Source of the DNA: an uncultured Opitutia bacterium
Lineage (GTDB): Bacteria > Verrucomicrobiota > Verrucomicrobiia > Opitutales > Opitutaceae
Length of the DNA: 64,000 nt
Assembly (NCBI GenBank): GCA_903873805.1
Contig: CAIQQB010000106.1
Location: forward strand, 38,672 to 102,671
Reading direction: 5' to 3'
The notes beneath the pieces are model-generated. The model was given only the letters and a program-made list of their open reading frames with translations. It searched no databases and had not been told where the DNA came from. A program made the translations under genes and the position numbers. Shown here piece after piece: positions 1 to 10,969 of this stretch. Positions within the stretch are counted from its first letter, which is position 1. Every line of letters begins with the position of its first letter.

Positions 1-1615
<1,615 letters not shown>

Positions 1616-1636
1616 CCGTTCCGGAAAGGCCCTCCC

Positions 1637-2224
1637 ATGATCAAACTCATCACCCAATCCATCCGCCAGACCCTCCTCTGGACCGTCGTGACCGGCGTGC
1701 TGTATCCGCTCGTCATGACCGTGTTTGCCCAGCTCGTCTTCCCCGCCCAGGCCAACGGCAGTCTGATCCAGCGCGACGGCAAGGTGGTCGGCTCCGCCCT
1801 GATGGCGCAGCAGTTCACCGGCGACAAATACTTCTGGCCGCGCCCGTCCGCCTGCACCTACGGCACGGGGCCGACGGGCATTGCGGGCTCGAGCGGCAGC
1901 AACCTCGGCCCGACCAGCGCGCAGCTCCAGAAGAACGTGGATGCCGCCGCCCTCCGCACTGCGTCCAAGCTACCCGCCGATGCACCGGTGCCGGCCGACC
2001 TGGTGTTCGCCTCGGCCAGCGGACTCGACCCGCACATCAGTCCCGAGGGGGCTCGCTTCCAGATCTCTCGTGTGGCGGCCGCCCGCGGCCTCAGCGCGGA
2101 TGTGGTTGGCAAGCTGGTGGACCAGTTCGTCGAAGCGCCGCAGTGGGGCTTCCTGGGCGAACCGCGCGTCAATGTGCTGCAGCTCAACCTCGCGCTGGAC
2201 GCCGCCAGCCCGAAGAAACCCTGA
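1637..2224 (+). CDS. kdpC: Potassium-transporting ATPase subunit KdpC, first copy
   Basis: 195 aa, the usual KdpC length. KdpC has one N-terminal membrane helix (here about residues 11-33) and a periplasmic domain, and is thought to stabilise ATP binding by KdpB. Family motifs are present: QANGSL near residue 37, [11 protein letters not shown] in the middle, SGLDPHIS, and [15 protein letters not shown] at the C-terminus. It follows kdpB by 21 bases with no promoter-like gap, so it is co-transcribed. It is the last recognisable gene of this first kdp operon. Confidence 0.96.
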   Translation: MIKLITQSIRQTLLWTVVTGVLYPLVMTVFAQLVFPAQANGSLIQRDGKVVGSALMAQQFTGDKYFWPRPSACTYGTGPTGIAGSSGSNLGPTSAQLQKNVDAAALRTASKLPADAPVPADLVFASASGLDPHISPEGARFQISRVAAARGLSADVVGKLVDQFVEAPQWGFLGEPRVNVLQLNLALDAASPKKP

Positions 2225-2233
2225 GGCCCGCTC

Positions 2234-2908
2234 ATGAATCGCCTGCCGACAGTTTCCGCCCCCGGCCGGATGCGGAAACCCGAAGAGAACCTTCACCCTG
2301 CAAAACCCAGGCCTGGCAAACCCGCCTTGATCCCGTTGCCGGCGGGATGTTCGTCCGAGGAGATCCAGCGGCGATTTGCTTCCGAGGACAAGGCCCGGGA
2401 ATACCTGGAGGCGATCCGCTGGCCGCAGGGTCCGGTCTGCGCCCACTGCCAGAATGCCGACGCCGGCCGGATTTGGAAAATCGAGGCCAACCCGAAAAAG
2501 AAGATCCGCCCGGGGCTCCACCACTGCGCGGAGTGTGACCGGCAGTTCACGGTCACGGTGGGCACAATCTTTGAGGACTCGAAGATCCCTCTGAACAAAT
2601 GGCTGGTCGCCTGCTATCTGGAGTGCAACTCGCCGAAGGGGGTCAGCGCGCTGCACGTCCAGCGGTCGCTGGAGTTTGGCTCGTATCGCACGGCTTGGCG
2701 GCTGATGCGCCGGATCCGCCAGGTGCGGCAGATACCGTTTTTCGCCGGCCGGGCCGGCCGGATGGGGCGGCCGGGTTTCGACGACACCCTGCGCCTTGCC
2801 GTGCGCTTGCAGCGGAACCGGCTGCCCGTCGTTCCAGCGGAGACCGCCAGCCCGGCGCGTCCCCGGACTCATGACTCCGGCCTGATCCTGCAGTTGGCTT
2901 GGGAGTAG
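2234..2908 (+). pseudogene. IS1595-type transposase fragment (N-terminal zinc-ribbon only)
   Basis: The 224-codon reading frame matches the N-terminal half of IS1595/ISXO2 transposases. Around residues 70-105 there is a zinc ribbon (CAHC, then CAEC), then the family block FTVTVGTIFEDSKIPLNKW and a helix-turn-helix-like stretch ending in TAWRLMRRIRQ near residue 155. The DDE catalytic domain that should follow is missing. The last 65 residues are Arg/Pro-rich and unlike the family. The ATG lies only 9 bases after the kdpC stop. Most likely a decayed insertion that marks the boundary between the two kdp operons. A domesticated DNA-binding protein is a less likely alternative. No terminal inverted repeats could be assigned. 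Confidence 0.6.
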
Positions 2909-2992
2909 CGGGGTGCTGACGCTCCCTGAATCTCTTTGCGGTTGGCCGGCGACGGCAGCGGGCGCGGATTCCGCGCGGGCTGCCCCTTGATC

Positions 2993-3316
2993 ATGCCTGT
3001 TCTCGCCTGGATTACGTTTCTGGCCGCCGCGGTCCTTGAGGTCGCGGGTGATGCGGTGATCCGTCATGGTCTGCGCGGCCGCGGCCTGCTGCTGATCGGG
3101 GCCGGCATGCTGATGCTGGCCGCCTACGGGCTGGTGGTGAACCTTGTCCGCTGGGACTTTGCCCGGCTACTCGGCGTCTACATCGCGTTCTTCGCCGTGG
3201 TGAGCGTGCTATGCGGCCGTTTTGTCTTGCGGGAAACGGTGCCCGTCAGCACTTGGATCGGCCTGCTTCTGATCGTGGCTGGTGGACTGGTGATCCAGAG
3301 CGGCTCCTCCCGTTGA
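2993..3316 (+). CDS. Small multidrug-resistance-like (SMR/DMT) membrane protein
   Basis: 107 aa with four predicted membrane helices spanning almost the whole chain, the size and topology of SMR/EmrE-type or half-EamA transporters. The first helix carries AAVLEVAGDA, similar to the AEVIGT motif that holds the essential Glu of EmrE. I chose the ATG at 2993 because it starts right at the first helix; an upstream ATG at 2936 would add a Gly/Arg-rich stretch with no coding character. No clear Shine-Dalgarno sequence is visible. The substrate cannot be told from sequence. It sits alone between the transposase remnant and the gap before the second kdp operon. Confidence 0.7.
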   Translation: MPVLAWITFLAAAVLEVAGDAVIRHGLRGRGLLLIGAGMLMLAAYGLVVNLVRWDFARLLGVYIAFFAVVSVLCGRFVLRETVPVSTWIGLLLIVAGGLVIQSGSSR

Positions 3317-3380
3317 CCCAGGCTTCCAGGGCGGCCCGCAGAGCACGCGGATGACTCACCGGCTTACGATGAAGCCCATT

Positions 3381-3520
3381 GATTGAGGCTCGCATGTCAG
3401 CCTGATGAAAATCCAAATTCCCTGCGCTCACGCGCCGGGCTACATTTCCGAGGTAACCTGCTGCGAGAGCGGCGGGACTTGAGGCACCAGCCACGTCAGG
3501 CGAATGCGCGAGCCTCAATC
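3381..3520. repeat. Inverted repeat, 13-bp perfect arms, 114-base spacer
   Basis: GATTGAGGCTCGC at 3381-3393 is matched by its exact reverse complement at 3508-3520. The spacer has further short complementary stretches. The layout suggests the ends of a small non-autonomous element (MITE-like) or a folded RNA. No coding sequence lies inside. Confidence 0.55.
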
Positions 3521-3597
3521 GGGCATGAAGGGAGGCGAGGGGTTAAAGTAATCCAGGTTGCCCGCAGCTGCTCCGGGAGTCCGGGGCAGCCAAGGCA

Positions 3598-3616
3598 GCC
3601 AGGTCAGCGACCTGGC
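3598..3616. repeat. REP-like palindrome (GCCAGGTC-AGC-GACCTGGC)
   Basis: Perfect 8-bp arms around a 3-base loop, followed by CTAC. Its GTAGGCCAGGTCGCTGACC pattern on the minus strand has the same layout as the GTAGCCGGGGTCGCTGACCC palindromes near 37.1 and 57.2 kb, so it is probably a member of one dispersed family. Confidence 0.5.
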
Positions 3617-3674
3617 CTACAGTTCAGACGGCGGGTGGAGGACGGCGGTGGGCGGGATTTTGACATGAAGAATA

Positions 3675-3712
3675 TTAATGCTATCTTAATGCTTTGCCGG
3701 GGCCAATTAATT
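3675..3712. promoter_or_regulatory. Putative KdpE operator upstream of the kdpFABC operon
   Basis: Two TTAATG half-sites at 3675-3680 and 3686-3691 are spaced exactly 11 bases apart (TTAATG-CTATC-TTAATG), and a third TTAATT begins at 3707, 32 bases after the first. OmpR/PhoB-family regulators typically bind such 11-bp direct repeats. The same arrangement with the same 32-base offset occurs upstream of the permease at 13.65 kb. Assignment to KdpE is inference from the genes controlled and from the kdpDE genes in this window. Confidence 0.5.
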
Positions 3713-3817
3713 AGGGCCGGCGATCCGGTCGGAGTATGCTGTCCGCATGCACTCGCACCATCAGTTTTACTTCGCGCTCCCCGGGCTAGCCGGAGCCGCC
3801 CCGGAGGGTCAGCCCAC

Positions 3818-3904
3818 ATGAGCGACCTGCTCTTCGTCCTCCTTTCCGTCGCGTTTTTTGCCCTGGCGGCGGCCTACATTTGGTTCTGCGAGAAGGTCCG
3901 CTGA
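3818..3904 (+). CDS. 28-aa single-helix membrane microprotein upstream of kdpF
   Basis: Starts MSDLLFVLLSVAFF and ends FCEKVR: one hydrophobic helix with a short charged tail. From memory, very short proteins of the pattern DLLF-x-FFxxAxxY-x-C occur just before kdpF/kdpA in many Gram-negative genomes, usually unnamed. It lies 25 bases upstream of kdpF in the same direction and downstream of the operator. It may be a regulatory or assembly subunit like KdpF. The function is not known to me. Confidence 0.65.
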   Translation: MSDLLFVLLSVAFFALAAAYIWFCEKVR

Positions 3905-3929
3905 ACGGATTCTTCCGCCCCATCTTCCC

Positions 3930-4013
3930 ATGGAAACCACCGTCATCGCCCTCATCGCCTTCGCCCTGCTCGTCTACCTCGTCGTCGCCGTGCTGCGCCC
4001 GGAAAAATTCTAA
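3930..4013 (+). CDS. kdpF: Potassium-transporting ATPase subunit KdpF
   Basis: 27 aa: one membrane helix ending VAVLRPEKF, the conserved KdpF C-terminus. KdpF is a lipid-like stabilising subunit of the KdpFABC complex in the inner membrane. It is placed directly before kdpA, as in other kdp operons. It is too short for most automatic gene callers. Confidence 0.9.
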   Translation: METTVIALIAFALLVYLVVAVLRPEKF

Positions 4014-4083
4014 GCCGGCTGCCCGCCGCCGCCGTCTTCTGCTCAAAAACCCAGTGTCACCTGATGCGTGACCCATTTCCGCG

Positions 4084-5958
4084 ATGAATCATCCCAATGC
4101 CTGGATCCAGTTCGCCCTCTATGTCGGCGCGCTGCTCTTTCTCACCAAACCGCTCGGCCTCTATCTCGTGCAGGTGCTCGACCCCCGCGGCCGCACCTGG
4201 CTCGACCCCGTCGTGCGCCCGGTCGAGCGCCTGACCTACCGCCTGTGCGGCATTGATCCGGAAAAAGAGCAGGCCTGGACCGGCTACACGCTCGCGATGC
4301 TCCTGTTCAGCGTCGTGGGGCTGCTGTTCACCTACGTCATCCTGCGGCTCCAGGACCACCTGCCGCTCAATCCGCAGGGCTTCCCGGGGCTGTCCCCCGC
4401 ACTGGCGTTCAACACGGCCGCGAGCTTCACGACCAACACCAACTGGCAGAGCTACACCGGCGAGGCGACGATGAGCTACTTCTCGCAGATGGTCGGGCTG
4501 ACGATCCACAACTTTACCTCGGCCGCCATGGGCATCGCGATCGCCGCCGCACTCGTGCGCGGCATCGCGCGCCACACCGCCAAGACCATCGGCAACTTCT
4601 GGGCCGACACGGTGCGCGTCACCTACTACTTGCTCGTGCCCGTCTGTTTCGTCTTCGCGCTGGTGCTGGTTTCGCAGGGCATCATCCAGAATTTCCAGCC
4701 CTACACCGTCGCGAAGACCTACGAACCCTACACCATCCAAGTGCCGAAGCTGGACGCCAAGGGCAACGCCGTCACGACTTCGGTGCCGAAGACCGACGAC
4801 AAGGGCCAGGCGCTCAAGGATGACAAGGGGCAGCCCGTGATGGTGGATCAGCCCGTCATGGTGGACCAGAAGGTGGACACGCAGACCATCGTCCAGGGTC
4901 CGGTCGCCTCGCAGATCGCGATCAAGATGCTGGGCACGAACGGGGGCGGCTACGTCAACGCCAACGCCGCGCATCCCTTTGAAAATCCCACGCCGCTCGC
5001 CAACTTCCTCCAGATCCTGTCGATCTTTGCGATCCCGGCCGCGCTCACCTACTACCTCGGCCGCATGGTGAAAAACCAGCGCCACGGCTGGGCGGTGTGG
5101 GGTGCGATGTTTGCGATGTTCGTCGCCGGCGCGCTCGTCTGCTGGCACTCCGAGGACGCGGGCAACCCCATCCACCAGAAGCTCGGCGTCGCCGCCGCCG
5201 ACGGCAACATGGAGGGCAAGGAGGTCCGCTTCGGCATCTTCAACTCCGCGCTGTTCGCGACCATCACGACCGACGCCTCGTGCGGGGCGGTCAACGCGAT
5301 GCACGATTCGTTCACGCCGCTCGGCGGCCTCGTGCCCATGTTCAACATCGAGACCGGCGAGGTGATCTTCGGCGGCGTGGGCGCGGGCCTCTACGGCATG
5401 CTCATCTTTGTTGTGCTCGCGGTGTTCATTGCCGGCCTGATGGTCGGGCGGACCCCGGAATACCTGGGCAAGAAAATCGAGGCCTACGACGTGAAGCTCG
5501 TCATGCTGGTGCTCATGGTGCTCGCCGCGACGATCCTCGGCGGCACGGCATGGGCCGCCGTGAGCACCTGGGGCCAGGCCGGCCTGAACAACGCCGGACC
5601 GCACGGCTTCAGCGAGATCCTCTACGCCTACAGTTCCTCGGTCGGCAACAACGGCAGCGCCTTCGCGGGTCTCACGGCCACGCCGGCCGATGGCGATATG
5701 CACTACAACACCACGCTCGGTCTGGCGATGCTCATTGGCCGTTTCCTCATGATCGTTCCGATCCTCGCGCTCGCCGGCAATCTCGCCGGCAAGCGGCTCA
5801 TCCCGGCCAGCGCCGGCACGTTCAAGACCGAGGGCCTCACCTTCGTGCTGCTGCTCGTCGGCACGGTTCTGCTAGTGGGTGCGCTGACGTTTCTCCCCGC
5901 CTTGGCGATCGGTCCGGTTGTTGAGCATTTCCTGATGCGCGCCGGCACCCTGTTCTGA
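4084..5958 (+). CDS. kdpA: Potassium-transporting ATPase subunit KdpA, with extra extracytoplasmic segment
   Basis: 624 aa; KdpA is the K+-selective channel-like subunit of the pump. The four selectivity-filter regions are visible: TNTNWQSY (about 117-124), [21 protein letters not shown] (284-304), [15 protein letters not shown] and [11 protein letters not shown]. The usual length is near 560. The excess is a Lys/Asp/Gly-rich insertion at about residues 212-265 that includes a tandem [11 protein letters not shown] and sits just before the conserved QGPVASQ block, in a loop expected to face the periplasm. The start ATG at 4084 gives the family N-terminus. kdpB follows after 26 bases. Confidence 0.97.
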   Translation: MNHPNAWIQFALYVGALLFLTKPLGLYLVQVLDPRGRTWLDPVVRPVERLTYRLCGIDPEKEQAWTGYTLAMLLFSVVGLLFTYVILRLQDHLPLNPQGFPGLSPALAFNTAASFTTNTNWQSYTGEATMSYFSQMVGLTIHNFTSAAMGIAIAAALVRGIARHTAKTIGNFWADTVRVTYYLLVPVCFVFALVLVSQGIIQNFQPYTVAKTYEPYTIQVPKLDAKGNAVTTSVPKTDDKGQALKDDKGQPVMVDQPVMVDQKVDTQTIVQGPVASQIAIKMLGTNGGGYVNANAAHPFENPTPLANFLQILSIFAIPAALTYYLGRMVKNQRHGWAVWGAMFAMFVAGALVCWHSEDAGNPIHQKLGVAAADGNMEGKEVRFGIFNSALFATITTDASCGAVNAMHDSFTPLGGLVPMFNIETGEVIFGGVGAGLYGMLIFVVLAVFIAGLMVGRTPEYLGKKIEAYDVKLVMLVLMVLAATILGGTAWAAVSTWGQAGLNNAGPHGFSEILYAYSSSVGNNGSAFAGLTATPADGDMHYNTTLGLAMLIGRFLMIVPILALAGNLAGKRLIPASAGTFKTEGLTFVLLLVGTVLLVGALTFLPALAIGPVVEHFLMRAGTLF

Positions 5959-5984
5959 ACTTCGCTCCACGTTTCCCCTCCCTC

Positions 5985-8048
5985 ATGAGTTCCAAATCCA
6001 TTTCCCTGTTTGACCGCGCCATCATGTCGCAGGCGGTCGCCGACTCGTTCCGCAAGCTCAACCCGCGGGCGCAGCTGAAGAACCCGGTGATGTTCGTCAC
6101 GCTGGTCGGCGCCCTGCTGACGTTCGAACAGCTCTTCACGTCCAAGGAACCGTTCGGCTATGTGCTGCAGGTCGCGCTTTGGCTGCTCTTCACCGTGGTC
6201 TTCGCCAACTTCGCCGAGTCCGTCGCCGAGGGCCGGGGCAAGGCCCAAGCGCGTTCCCTCCGGGCCTCGCGCAAGCAGCTCATGGCACAGCGCCGCGCGA
6301 AGGACGGCACACTCGAGGCCGTGGACGCCTCGCAGCTCCGCAAGGGCGATCTGGTCTTCGTGCGGTCAGGCGAGCTCATCCCCGGCGACGGCGAGGTGGT
6401 CGAGGGCGCTGCGTCGGTGGACGAGTCGGCCATCACCGGCGAATCCGCGCCCGTCATCCGCGAGGCCGGCGGCGACCGGAGCGCCGTCACCGGCGGCACC
6501 GTGGTGCTGTCCGACACCCTGAGCATCCGCATCACAGCCAATCCGGGCGAGGGTTTCCTCGACCACATGATCAGCCTCGTCGAGGGCGCGACCCGGCAGA
6601 AGACGCCCAACGAGATCGCGCTCACCATCCTGCTTTCGGCGCTCACGGTCATCTTCCTGCTCGTCATCGTCGCGCTCCGGCCGTTCGGACTCTATTCCAA
6701 CGTTGTCTTCTCGATCACCACCCTCATTGCGCTGCTGGTCTGCCTGATTCCGACGACCATCGGCGGCCTGCTCAGTGCCATCGGCATCGCCGGCATGGAC
6801 CGCCTGCTGCAACGCAACGTCCTCGCCATGTCCGGCCGCGCGGTCGAGGCCGCTGGGGACATCGACGTGCTGCTCCTCGACAAGACCGGCACCATCACGC
6901 TCGGCAACCGCATGGCGTCCGAGTTTGTCCCCGCCCCCGGCGTGACGCCGCAGCGCCTGGCCGACGCCGCGCAGCTGGCGTCGCTGGCCGACGAGACCCC
7001 CGAGGGCCGCAGCATCGTGGTGCTCGCCAAGGAGAAGTTCGGCCTCCGCGGCCGCGAGCTGGGGCCGCCGCACGCGGTGTTTGTGCCGTTCACCGCGCAG
7101 ACGCGCATGAGCGGGGTCGATCTCACGGAGGCCGACGCGGCGATCGGCCGGGTGCCGGCGGTGCGCGTGCGCTCCATCCGCAAGGGGGCCGCCGCCAATG
7201 TCTTTGCCTGGGTCGAGTCCCAGGGCGGCCGCTGCCCGCCCGCGGTTACGGCGGCCGTGGACCACATCGCGCGGTCCGGGGGCACGCCGCTCGTGGTGGC
7301 CGAGGGGCGCGAGGTGCTGGGCGTCATTTTTCTGAAGGATGTCGTCAAGGGCGGCATCAAGGAGCGCTTCGCGCAGCTCCGGGCGATGGGCATCCGCACC
7401 GTGATGATCACCGGCGACAACCCGCTCACCGCCGCCGCCATCGCGGCCGAGGCCGGCGTGGACGATTTCCTCGCGCAGGCCACGCCGGAGATGAAGCTCG
7501 CGCGCATCCGCGCGGAGCAGGCGGCCGGCCACCTCGTTGCGATGACCGGCGACGGCACGAACGACGCCCCGGCGCTGGCGCAGGCCGACGTGGGTGTCGC
7601 GATGAATACCGGCACGCAGGCGGCCAAGGAGGCCGGCAACATGGTGGACCTCGACTCCAACCCGACCAAGCTTCTCGACATTGTTGAGATCGGGAAGCAG
7701 ATGCTCATCACGCGCGGCGCGCTCACGACGTTTTCCATCGCCAACGACGTCGCCAAGTATTTTGCGATCATCCCCGCCATGCTGGTCGGCGCGTTCCCGG
7801 CCATCGCGCCGCTCAACGTCATGCACCTCGCCTCGCCGCTGAGCGCGATCCTCAGCGCCGTGATCTTCAACGCGCTCATCATCATCGCGCTCATCCCGCT
7901 CGCGCTCCGCGGCGTCGCCTACCGCCCGATCGGGGCCGAGGCCATGCTCCGGCGGAACCTGTTCGTTTACGGCTTTGGCGGCATCGTAATCCCCTTCATC
8001 GGGATCAAGGCCATCGACCTGCTCATCAACGCCGTCCACCTCGTCTAG
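5985..8048 (+). CDS. kdpB: Potassium-transporting ATPase subunit KdpB, second copy
   Basis: 687 aa, full length for KdpB. The N-terminus holds a first membrane pair, then the actuator domain with [11 protein letters not shown] (TGES motif). The phosphorylation site [11 protein letters not shown] has Asp near residue 299, followed by the nucleotide-binding domain, [14 protein letters not shown], and [20 protein letters not shown]. Three C-terminal helices close the protein. It lies between kdpA and a small ORF that precedes kdpC. It is paralogous to the partial KdpB at the window start. Confidence 0.98.
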   Translation: MSSKSISLFDRAIMSQAVADSFRKLNPRAQLKNPVMFVTLVGALLTFEQLFTSKEPFGYVLQVALWLLFTVVFANFAESVAEGRGKAQARSLRASRKQLMAQRRAKDGTLEAVDASQLRKGDLVFVRSGELIPGDGEVVEGAASVDESAITGESAPVIREAGGDRSAVTGGTVVLSDTLSIRITANPGEGFLDHMISLVEGATRQKTPNEIALTILLSALTVIFLLVIVALRPFGLYSNVVFSITTLIALLVCLIPTTIGGLLSAIGIAGMDRLLQRNVLAMSGRAVEAAGDIDVLLLDKTGTITLGNRMASEFVPAPGVTPQRLADAAQLASLADETPEGRSIVVLAKEKFGLRGRELGPPHAVFVPFTAQTRMSGVDLTEADAAIGRVPAVRVRSIRKGAAANVFAWVESQGGRCPPAVTAAVDHIARSGGTPLVVAEGREVLGVIFLKDVVKGGIKERFAQLRAMGIRTVMITGDNPLTAAAIAAEAGVDDFLAQATPEMKLARIRAEQAAGHLVAMTGDGTNDAPALAQADVGVAMNTGTQAAKEAGNMVDLDSNPTKLLDIVEIGKQMLITRGALTTFSIANDVAKYFAIIPAMLVGAFPAIAPLNVMHLASPLSAILSAVIFNALIIIALIPLALRGVAYRPIGAEAMLRRNLFVYGFGGIVIPFIGIKAIDLLINAVHLV

Positions 8049-8057
8049 GAGGCCGCC

Positions 8058-8225
8058 ATGTGCTGCGCAACCCATCGCCTGCGTCTGTCCGCCCTGCTGC
8101 TCGTGGCGCTTGTTGGCTTCATCGCCGGACTCACCTGCGGCCGCCTGGGCGAGGTCGTGTACGGCGACTCGCCGGCCGGCTTGAAATATCCGCCGGTGCC
8201 ACATCCCCGTTCCCTTTTCCCATGA
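8058..8225 (+). CDS. 55-aa small membrane protein between kdpB and kdpC (unnamed)
   Basis: A 55-codon frame starting MCCATHRLRL, with a Leu/Val/Ala-rich helix at about residues 10-28 (ALLLVALVGFIAGL), one Cys after the helix, and a Pro-rich tail. Three observations support it as a real gene: a textbook AGGAGG Shine-Dalgarno at 8047-8052, six bases before the ATG; a stop codon that overlaps the kdpC start as ATGA, the mark of translational coupling; and its position inside a conserved operon, where kdpB and kdpC are normally contiguous. I do not recognise the family. The first kdp operon in this window has no room for it. Confidence 0.7.
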   Translation: MCCATHRLRLSALLLVALVGFIAGLTCGRLGEVVYGDSPAGLKYPPVPHPRSLFP

Positions 8226-8818
8226 AAAATCTCCTCGCCGAACTCAGAACCTCGCTGCTCCTCACGCTCGTCTTCGCCGTGGTGCTCTGCGGTGCCTATC
8301 CGCTCGCGGTCTGGGCCGGCGCCCAGGCCTTCTTCCCCCGCCAGGCCAACGGCTCGCTGGTCACCGACGCCGCCGGCAACGTCCGCGGCTCGGCGCTGCT
8401 CGCGCAAAGTTTCACCAGCGACGGATACTTTCAGCCGCGCGCATCGGCGGCCGGCACGGGTTACGATGCAACCAGCTCGGGCGGCACCAACCTCGGCCCG
8501 ACCAGCCAGAAGCTCAACGACAGCATCAAGGCCGCGATCGCCGCGTATCGGACCGCCAACGGTCTTGCCGCCGATGCGGCGGTGCCGGCCGATGCCGTGA
8601 CGTCATCCGGCAGCGGTCTCGATCCGCACATCAGCGTGGCGAACGCCCTGGCCCAGTCCGGGCGGGTCGCGAAGGCCCGGCACCTGACTCCGGAGGCGGT
8701 GCAACAGCTGGTTGCAGCCCACACCGAGGGCCGGGATCTCGGCGTCCTGGGCGAACCCCGGGTCAATGTGCTGCTGCTCAACATGGCGTTGGACGCGGCC
8801 AGCCCGAAGGCTCCCTGA
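8222..8818 (+). CDS. kdpC: Potassium-transporting ATPase subunit KdpC, second copy
   Basis: 198 aa. The ATG at 8222 starts MKNLLAELRTSLLL, leading straight into the single membrane helix (about 9-31); in-frame starts further upstream would run through the small ORF. Family motifs are [25 protein letters not shown] and [15 protein letters not shown]. The start codon overlaps the stop of the preceding small ORF (ATGA), so its translation is probably coupled to that ORF rather than to kdpB. It completes the second kdp operon. Confidence 0.97.
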   Translation: MKNLLAELRTSLLLTLVFAVVLCGAYPLAVWAGAQAFFPRQANGSLVTDAAGNVRGSALLAQSFTSDGYFQPRASAAGTGYDATSSGGTNLGPTSQKLNDSIKAAIAAYRTANGLAADAAVPADAVTSSGSGLDPHISVANALAQSGRVAKARHLTPEAVQQLVAAHTEGRDLGVLGEPRVNVLLLNMALDAASPKAP

Positions 8819-8852
8819 CGACATTGGCCTGGTGCACCGGATTCAACGGCGC

Positions 8853-8887
8853 AAAAAAAGCACCGCCCCCGGGAGGGAGCGGTGCTG
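8853..8887 (-). terminator. Rho-independent terminator of the amt-glnK operon
   Basis: On the minus strand, AGCACCGC and GCGGTGCT arms form a GC-rich stem followed by a run of seven T. It lies just after the glnK stop. On the plus strand the same stem could also slow transcription leaving kdpC. Confidence 0.8.
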
Positions 8888-8911
8888 AGGGAACGGGCAA
8901 ACCAAACAAAC

Positions 8912-9331
<420 letters not shown>

Positions 9332-10969
9332 TTAGTGGGAGGACGTTTTGGTGTCCGGGTAGGCGGTGCCACCGTGTTCGTGGAGGTCGAGGCCTTCCTC
9401 TTCGATCTGCTTCGAGACGCGCAGGGTGCCCGTGGCCTTGACGGCATACATGAGGACCATGGCGACGGCGAAGACGCCGATGCCGATGGCGGCGTTGCCG
9501 ATGAACTGGGCGACCAGCTGATCGGTGCCGCCGCCGTAGAACAGGCCCTTGACGACCGCGCCGGCCGAGTTGTCGGCGCCGGTGGGCGTGGGGGCGCCGA
9601 ATTCGCCGGTGGCGAAGAGGCCCAGGCTGAGCGTGCCCCAGATGCCGCAGGCACCGTGGACGGGCCAGGCACCGCAGGGATCGTCAATCCGCAGGTATTC
9701 CAGCAGGTCGGTGGCGAGGATCACAATCACACCGGCCACGGCGCCAAGGAGGATCGCCCCGAGTGGTGACACCCAGTAGCACGGGCAGGTGATGGCCACG
9801 AGACCCGCGAGCAGGCCGTTGACCGTCGCACCGCAGTCCCACTTTTTGAAGCGGGGATAGACGAAGAGCAGTGCGGCCAAACCACCGGAGCAGGCGGCGA
9901 GGGTGGTGTTGGCGGCCACCCGGGCGATGCCGGCGGTGTCCATGGCGGACAGCGTGCTGCCGGGGTTGAAGCCATACCAGCCGAACCACAGGATCACGGC
10001 GCCCACGGACGCGATGGTCATGTTGTGGTAGGGCATCGGCCCGCCGCCGTCGCGCTTGAACTTGCGGCCCAACCGGGGGCCGAGGACAATGGCGCCAGCC
10101 AGGGCGATCATGCCGCCGATGGTGTGCACCACGGTCGAGCCCGCGAAGTCATGGAACGGAGCCGCCTTCCAGAAGGGGATGGCATTGAGCCAGCCGTCCG
10201 GACCCCAAGCCCAGTGGCCGAAGATCGGATAGAGGAAGCCGCTGACCCCGATGCTGTACCAGAGGTCGCCCCAGAAGCCGGTGCGGCCCAGCATGGCGCC
10301 GGAGGTGATCGTCGAGCAGGTGTCGGCGAAGGCGAACTGGAACAGGAAGAACGCCAGCGTGGCGACGCCGGTCGATTCATACGTGTCGGGCAGGTTCTGC
10401 AGGCAGTACCAGGTGTGCCCGGCTCCGTCGCCCCAGCCGATGTAGCCGTTGCCGTGACCGAACATCCAGGCAAAGCCCCAAGCGTAGAACAGGATTCCGC
10501 AGAGGCAGGTGTCGACGATGCCCTCGAGGAGCACGTTGACGGTTTCACGCTCGCGCGCGAAGCCGGCCTCGAGGAACATGAAGCCGGCCTGCATGAAGAA
10601 CACGAGGAAGGCGGTGACGAGCACCCACATCGTGTTGATCGGATTGACGTAGGGCGGGTTGGGCGGAGTCGCCGGAGCGGCGGCCGGAGCGGCGGCCGCG
10701 GCGGCCGTGGTATTGCCCGTGGCCGTGGCTGCCGCCGTCGGGGCCGTGATCGTCGGAGCAGCCGGTGCCGCTGCGGGAGTGGCCGCGGGAGCGGTGGCTG
10801 GCGCGGTGGCCGGGGCCGGAGTCTGGGCCTGAGCCCGGGAGGAGAGATAGGCGGAGACGCCGAAAATCAGGGCGAAGCACAGGGCGAGCCCGAGCATTTT
10901 GCCGCCGAATATCGCGTAAAACACACGGCGCTGACGCGGATCCCGCATTTTTTCGAAAAACTTGTTCAT
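9332..10969 (-). CDS. amt: Ammonium transporter Amt with long N-terminal extension
   Basis: 545 aa; Amt/AmtB proteins are trimeric NH4+/NH3 channels, usually near 400-450 aa. The core has the family blocks: the first histidine of the twin-His pore in FAGSTVVHTIGG, the second in DDPCGAWPVHGACGIWG, and about eleven helices. The excess is N-terminal: a positively charged start, a hydrophobic helix at about 24-42 that could be a signal anchor, then an Ala/Pro/Thr low-complexity linker at about 47-108. The C-terminal tail, which docks PII, is present. It is the first gene of the amt-glnK unit. Confidence 0.95.
   Translation of the reverse strand: MNKFFEKMRDPRQRRVFYAIFGGKMLGLALCFALIFGVSAYLSSRAQAQTPAPATAPATAPAATPAAAPAAPTITAPTAAATATGNTTAAAAAAPAAAPATPPNPPYVNPINTMWVLVTAFLVFFMQAGFMFLEAGFARERETVNVLLEGIVDTCLCGILFYAWGFAWMFGHGNGYIGWGDGAGHTWYCLQNLPDTYESTGVATLAFFLFQFAFADTCSTITSGAMLGRTGFWGDLWYSIGVSGFLYPIFGHWAWGPDGWLNAIPFWKAAPFHDFAGSTVVHTIGGMIALAGAIVLGPRLGRKFKRDGGGPMPYHNMTIASVGAVILWFGWYGFNPGSTLSAMDTAGIARVAANTTLAACSGGLAALLFVYPRFKKWDCGATVNGLLAGLVAITCPCYWVSPLGAILLGAVAGVIVILATDLLEYLRIDDPCGAWPVHGACGIWGTLSLGLFATGEFGAPTPTGADNSAGAVVKGLFYGGGTDQLVAQFIGNAAIGIGVFAVAMVLMYAVKATGTLRVSKQIEEEGLDLHEHGGTAYPDTKTSSH

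Larger units (their letters stand above)
3317..3817 (+). other. Intergenic region upstream of the second kdp operon
   Basis: About 500 bases with no convincing gene. It holds a long-range inverted repeat (3381-3393 with 3508-3520), a REP-like hairpin (3598-3616) and an AT-rich promoter/operator stretch from about 3668 to 3715 that stands out from the GC-rich surroundings. Confidence 0.6.

Noticed and set aside
3317..3670. c-di-AMP (ydaO) riboswitch before the kdp operon
   Set aside because: K+ genes are often controlled by it, but the conserved core could not be found by eye.
4057..5703. 548-codon minus-strand frame opposite kdpA
   Set aside because: Antisense of a confident gene; His/Arg/Glu-rich translation typical of the reverse frame of GC-rich DNA.
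6366..8204. 612-codon minus-strand frame opposite kdpB
   Set aside because: Shadow of kdpB with biased composition and no domain.
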